A stretch of DNA of 34,047 bases, from the NCBI RefSeq assembly GCF_015356825.1, contig NZ_JAACYW010000105.1, positions 1 through 34,047 of the forward strand, read 5' to 3'. The translations under genes and the position numbers were made by a program. Under the pieces are notes generated by a model, which was given only the letters and a program-made list of their open reading frames with translations, was not told the origin of the DNA and made no database searches. This DNA comes from Catenulispora rubra (GTDB lineage: Bacteria; Actinomycetota; Actinomycetes; Streptomycetales; Catenulisporaceae). Below are positions 32,882 through 34,047 of this stretch, one piece after another (position 1 is the first letter of the stretch; each line of letters opens with the position of its first letter).

Positions 32882-34047
32882 ATGACGGAGCAGACCGAAG
32901 TCACCGCCGCCCAGATCGCCCGCCTCGCCGGCGTCGGCCGCGCCGCCGTGAGCAACTGGCGGCGGCGGCACTCCGGCTTCCCGGCCCCGGTCGGCGGCAG
33001 CGACACCAGCCCGACGTTCTCGCTGGCCGAGGTCGAGCGGTGGCTGCGGGCCGAGGGCAAGCTGGCCGAGCTTCCGGCCGGCGAGCGCCTGTGGCGCTCG
33101 ATCGCCAGCTCCGGCGCCGGCGGCGGCAGCGAGGCCGGGACGGCCGGGGTGCTCGCGGCGCTGGGCACGGCTTTGGCGGCCGGCAAGAAGAAGGCGGCCG
33201 GAGTCGACGCCAAGCTGGTGGATCAGGCTGCTGAGCTCGCCGGTACGACCAGCGCGAACGCAGTCTTCGAAGAGCTTCTGGGCCGCTATCTGGACACCTA
33301 CGCCCGCGATCGCGACACCGGCTCGGCGACGTCGGCCCTCGCCGGTCTGATGGCCGCCGTGGCGATGCCCCGGGACGGCGCCGACAAGGTCGTCGTCCAC
33401 GACCCCTTCTGCGGCGCGGGAACGCTTCTGCTCGCGGCTGAGGCGGCGGGCGCCGGGGCCGGTGACGGCGCTTGGTCGATCGTCGGCCAGACCGACGACG
33501 CCGCCCTCGCGGCGCTGGCCGGGGCCCGGCTCGCGGTCGCGTTAGCGGCGGCTGCGGTCGGCAGCCGCCACATCGTCGAGGTCTCCCCCGGCGACGCGCT
33601 GCTCGCCGACGCCCACCCGGGCCTCGAAGCCGACGCGGTGCTGTGCCAACCGCCCTCCGCGCAGCGGGACTGGGGCCATGACGAGCTCGCCTACGATCCG
33701 CGCTGGGAGTTCGGCATGCCGCCGCGCGCCGAGGCCGAACTCGCGTGGGTGCAGCATGCGGTGGCCCGGCTCCGGGTCGGCGGCACGGCCGCGGTCCTGC
33801 TGCCGCCGGCGGTGGCCGCGCGCCGGCCGGGGCGCCGGGTCCGGGCGGAGCTGCTGCGGCGCGGGGTGTTGCGCGCCGTCATCGGGCTGCCGGTGGGAAG
33901 CGCGGCGCCGTATGGGCTTTCGCTGCATCTCTGGGTGCTGAGACGCCCCACTCTCGCGGATCCCTCGCCGAGCCGGGTGCTGTTCATCGACCAGAGCGAC
34001 GCCGATCGTCCCGGGCCGGACCGGGGCCAGGATCGGGGGCAAGGCCG
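32882..34047 (+). CDS. N6-DNA-methylase-like protein with N-terminal HTH (partial, runs off the window)
   Basis: At least 388 residues; no stop before the window ends. Residues ~8-60 form a MerR-like HTH (EVTAAQIARLAGVGRAAVSN, WRRRHSGFPAPVGG, FSLAEVERWL). A helical linker follows, then an N6-adenine methylase fold: the AdoMet-binding motif HDPFCGAGTLLLAAE (near 172-186), and ADAVLCQPPSAQRDWG (about 250-265) where the catalytic NPPF/DPPY motif is expected. The rest (WEFGMPPRAEAELAWVQHAV, VLLPPAVAARRPGRRVRAEL, LSLHLWVLRRP) matches actinobacterial methylase-like proteins of this type. TAGGCT lies six bases before the ATG with no ribosome site, so the mRNA is probably leaderless. The missing C-terminal part could hold further domains; no restriction or specificity gene is visible in the window. 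Confidence 0.82.
   Translation, partial: MTEQTEVTAAQIARLAGVGRAAVSNWRRRHSGFPAPVGGSDTSPTFSLAEVERWLRAEGKLAELPAGERLWRSIASSGAGGGSEAGTAGVLAALGTALAAGKKKAAGVDAKLVDQAAELAGTTSANAVFEELLGRYLDTYARDRDTGSATSALAGLMAAVAMPRDGADKVVVHDPFCGAGTLLLAAEAAGAGAGDGAWSIVGQTDDAALAALAGARLAVALAAAAVGSRHIVEVSPGDALLADAHPGLEADAVLCQPPSAQRDWGHDELAYDPRWEFGMPPRAEAELAWVQHAVARLRVGGTAAVLLPPAVAARRPGRRVRAELLRRGVLRAVIGLPVGSAAPYGLSLHLWVLRRPTLADPSPSRVLFIDQSDADRPGPDRGQDRGQG

Overview
The window comes from a high-GC actinomycete, most like a filamentous soil genus of the Catenulispora/Streptomyces kind. The grounds are strong G/C bias at third codon positions, many GTG starts, Tat-exported multidomain glycosidases, a LysR-linked sdhCAB operon, an ECF sigma factor with a SnoaL-like tail, and several leaderless genes with a TANNNT-like box six bases before the start. 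The genus is inferred from gene content only. I saw no rRNA, tRNA, CRISPR array, transposase or integrase.

Left part (1-8100): a repeat-bearing non-coding end, a GlcG/HbpS-like protein, a DUF4097 protein behind four phased TGTCAG elements, an ECF sigma factor with an added N-terminal zinc finger, and an AHSA1/SRPBCC protein directly downstream of it. Next comes a broken PqqD/M50-peptidase-like gene. It is followed by a likely redox pair (a ferric-reductase-like membrane flavocytochrome and a secreted FMN-binding protein with a flavinylation motif) and a secreted cell-wall-binding-repeat protein that ends in a strong hairpin terminator.

Centre (8100-16400): a DUF1772 membrane protein divergent from a leaderless TetR regulator with palindromic operators between them, a multi-pass membrane protein, a small HTH protein with a C-terminal membrane anchor, and a 1132-residue DUF4132 protein. 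The DUF4132 gene sits directly behind a histidine kinase gene that has lost its ATPase domain. A secreted GH18 chitinase follows, with a 19-bp palindrome upstream.

Right-centre (16400-24200): the sdhCAB succinate dehydrogenase operon with translationally coupled genes and a terminator, divergent from a LysR regulator; a secreted NTF2/SnoaL-like protein; a quinone-oxidoreductase-like dehydrogenase divergent from a TetR regulator; and an MBL-fold hydrolase next to an 18-bp tandem repeat.

Right part (24200-34047): a GNAT acetyltransferase, a 12-bp repeat array, an AraC regulator paired with a VOC-fold protein, and a glutamine-rich low-complexity protein. Then come decayed genes (GNAT and ArsR), a Tat-exported GH71/99-like glycosidase with two discoidin domains, a suppressor-of-fused protein, and a TetR/ketopantoate-reductase pair that apparently lost both 5' ends in one deletion. 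A DUF4352 lipoprotein and an N6-DNA-methylase-like gene that runs off the end finish the window.

Two themes recur: short tandem repeats, between genes and inside linkers, and about six genes decayed by deletion. The pieces most worth following are the flavin redox pair, the zinc-finger sigma factor, the glutamine-rich protein, the methylase-like protein with an odd catalytic motif, and the double-decapitated gene pair.
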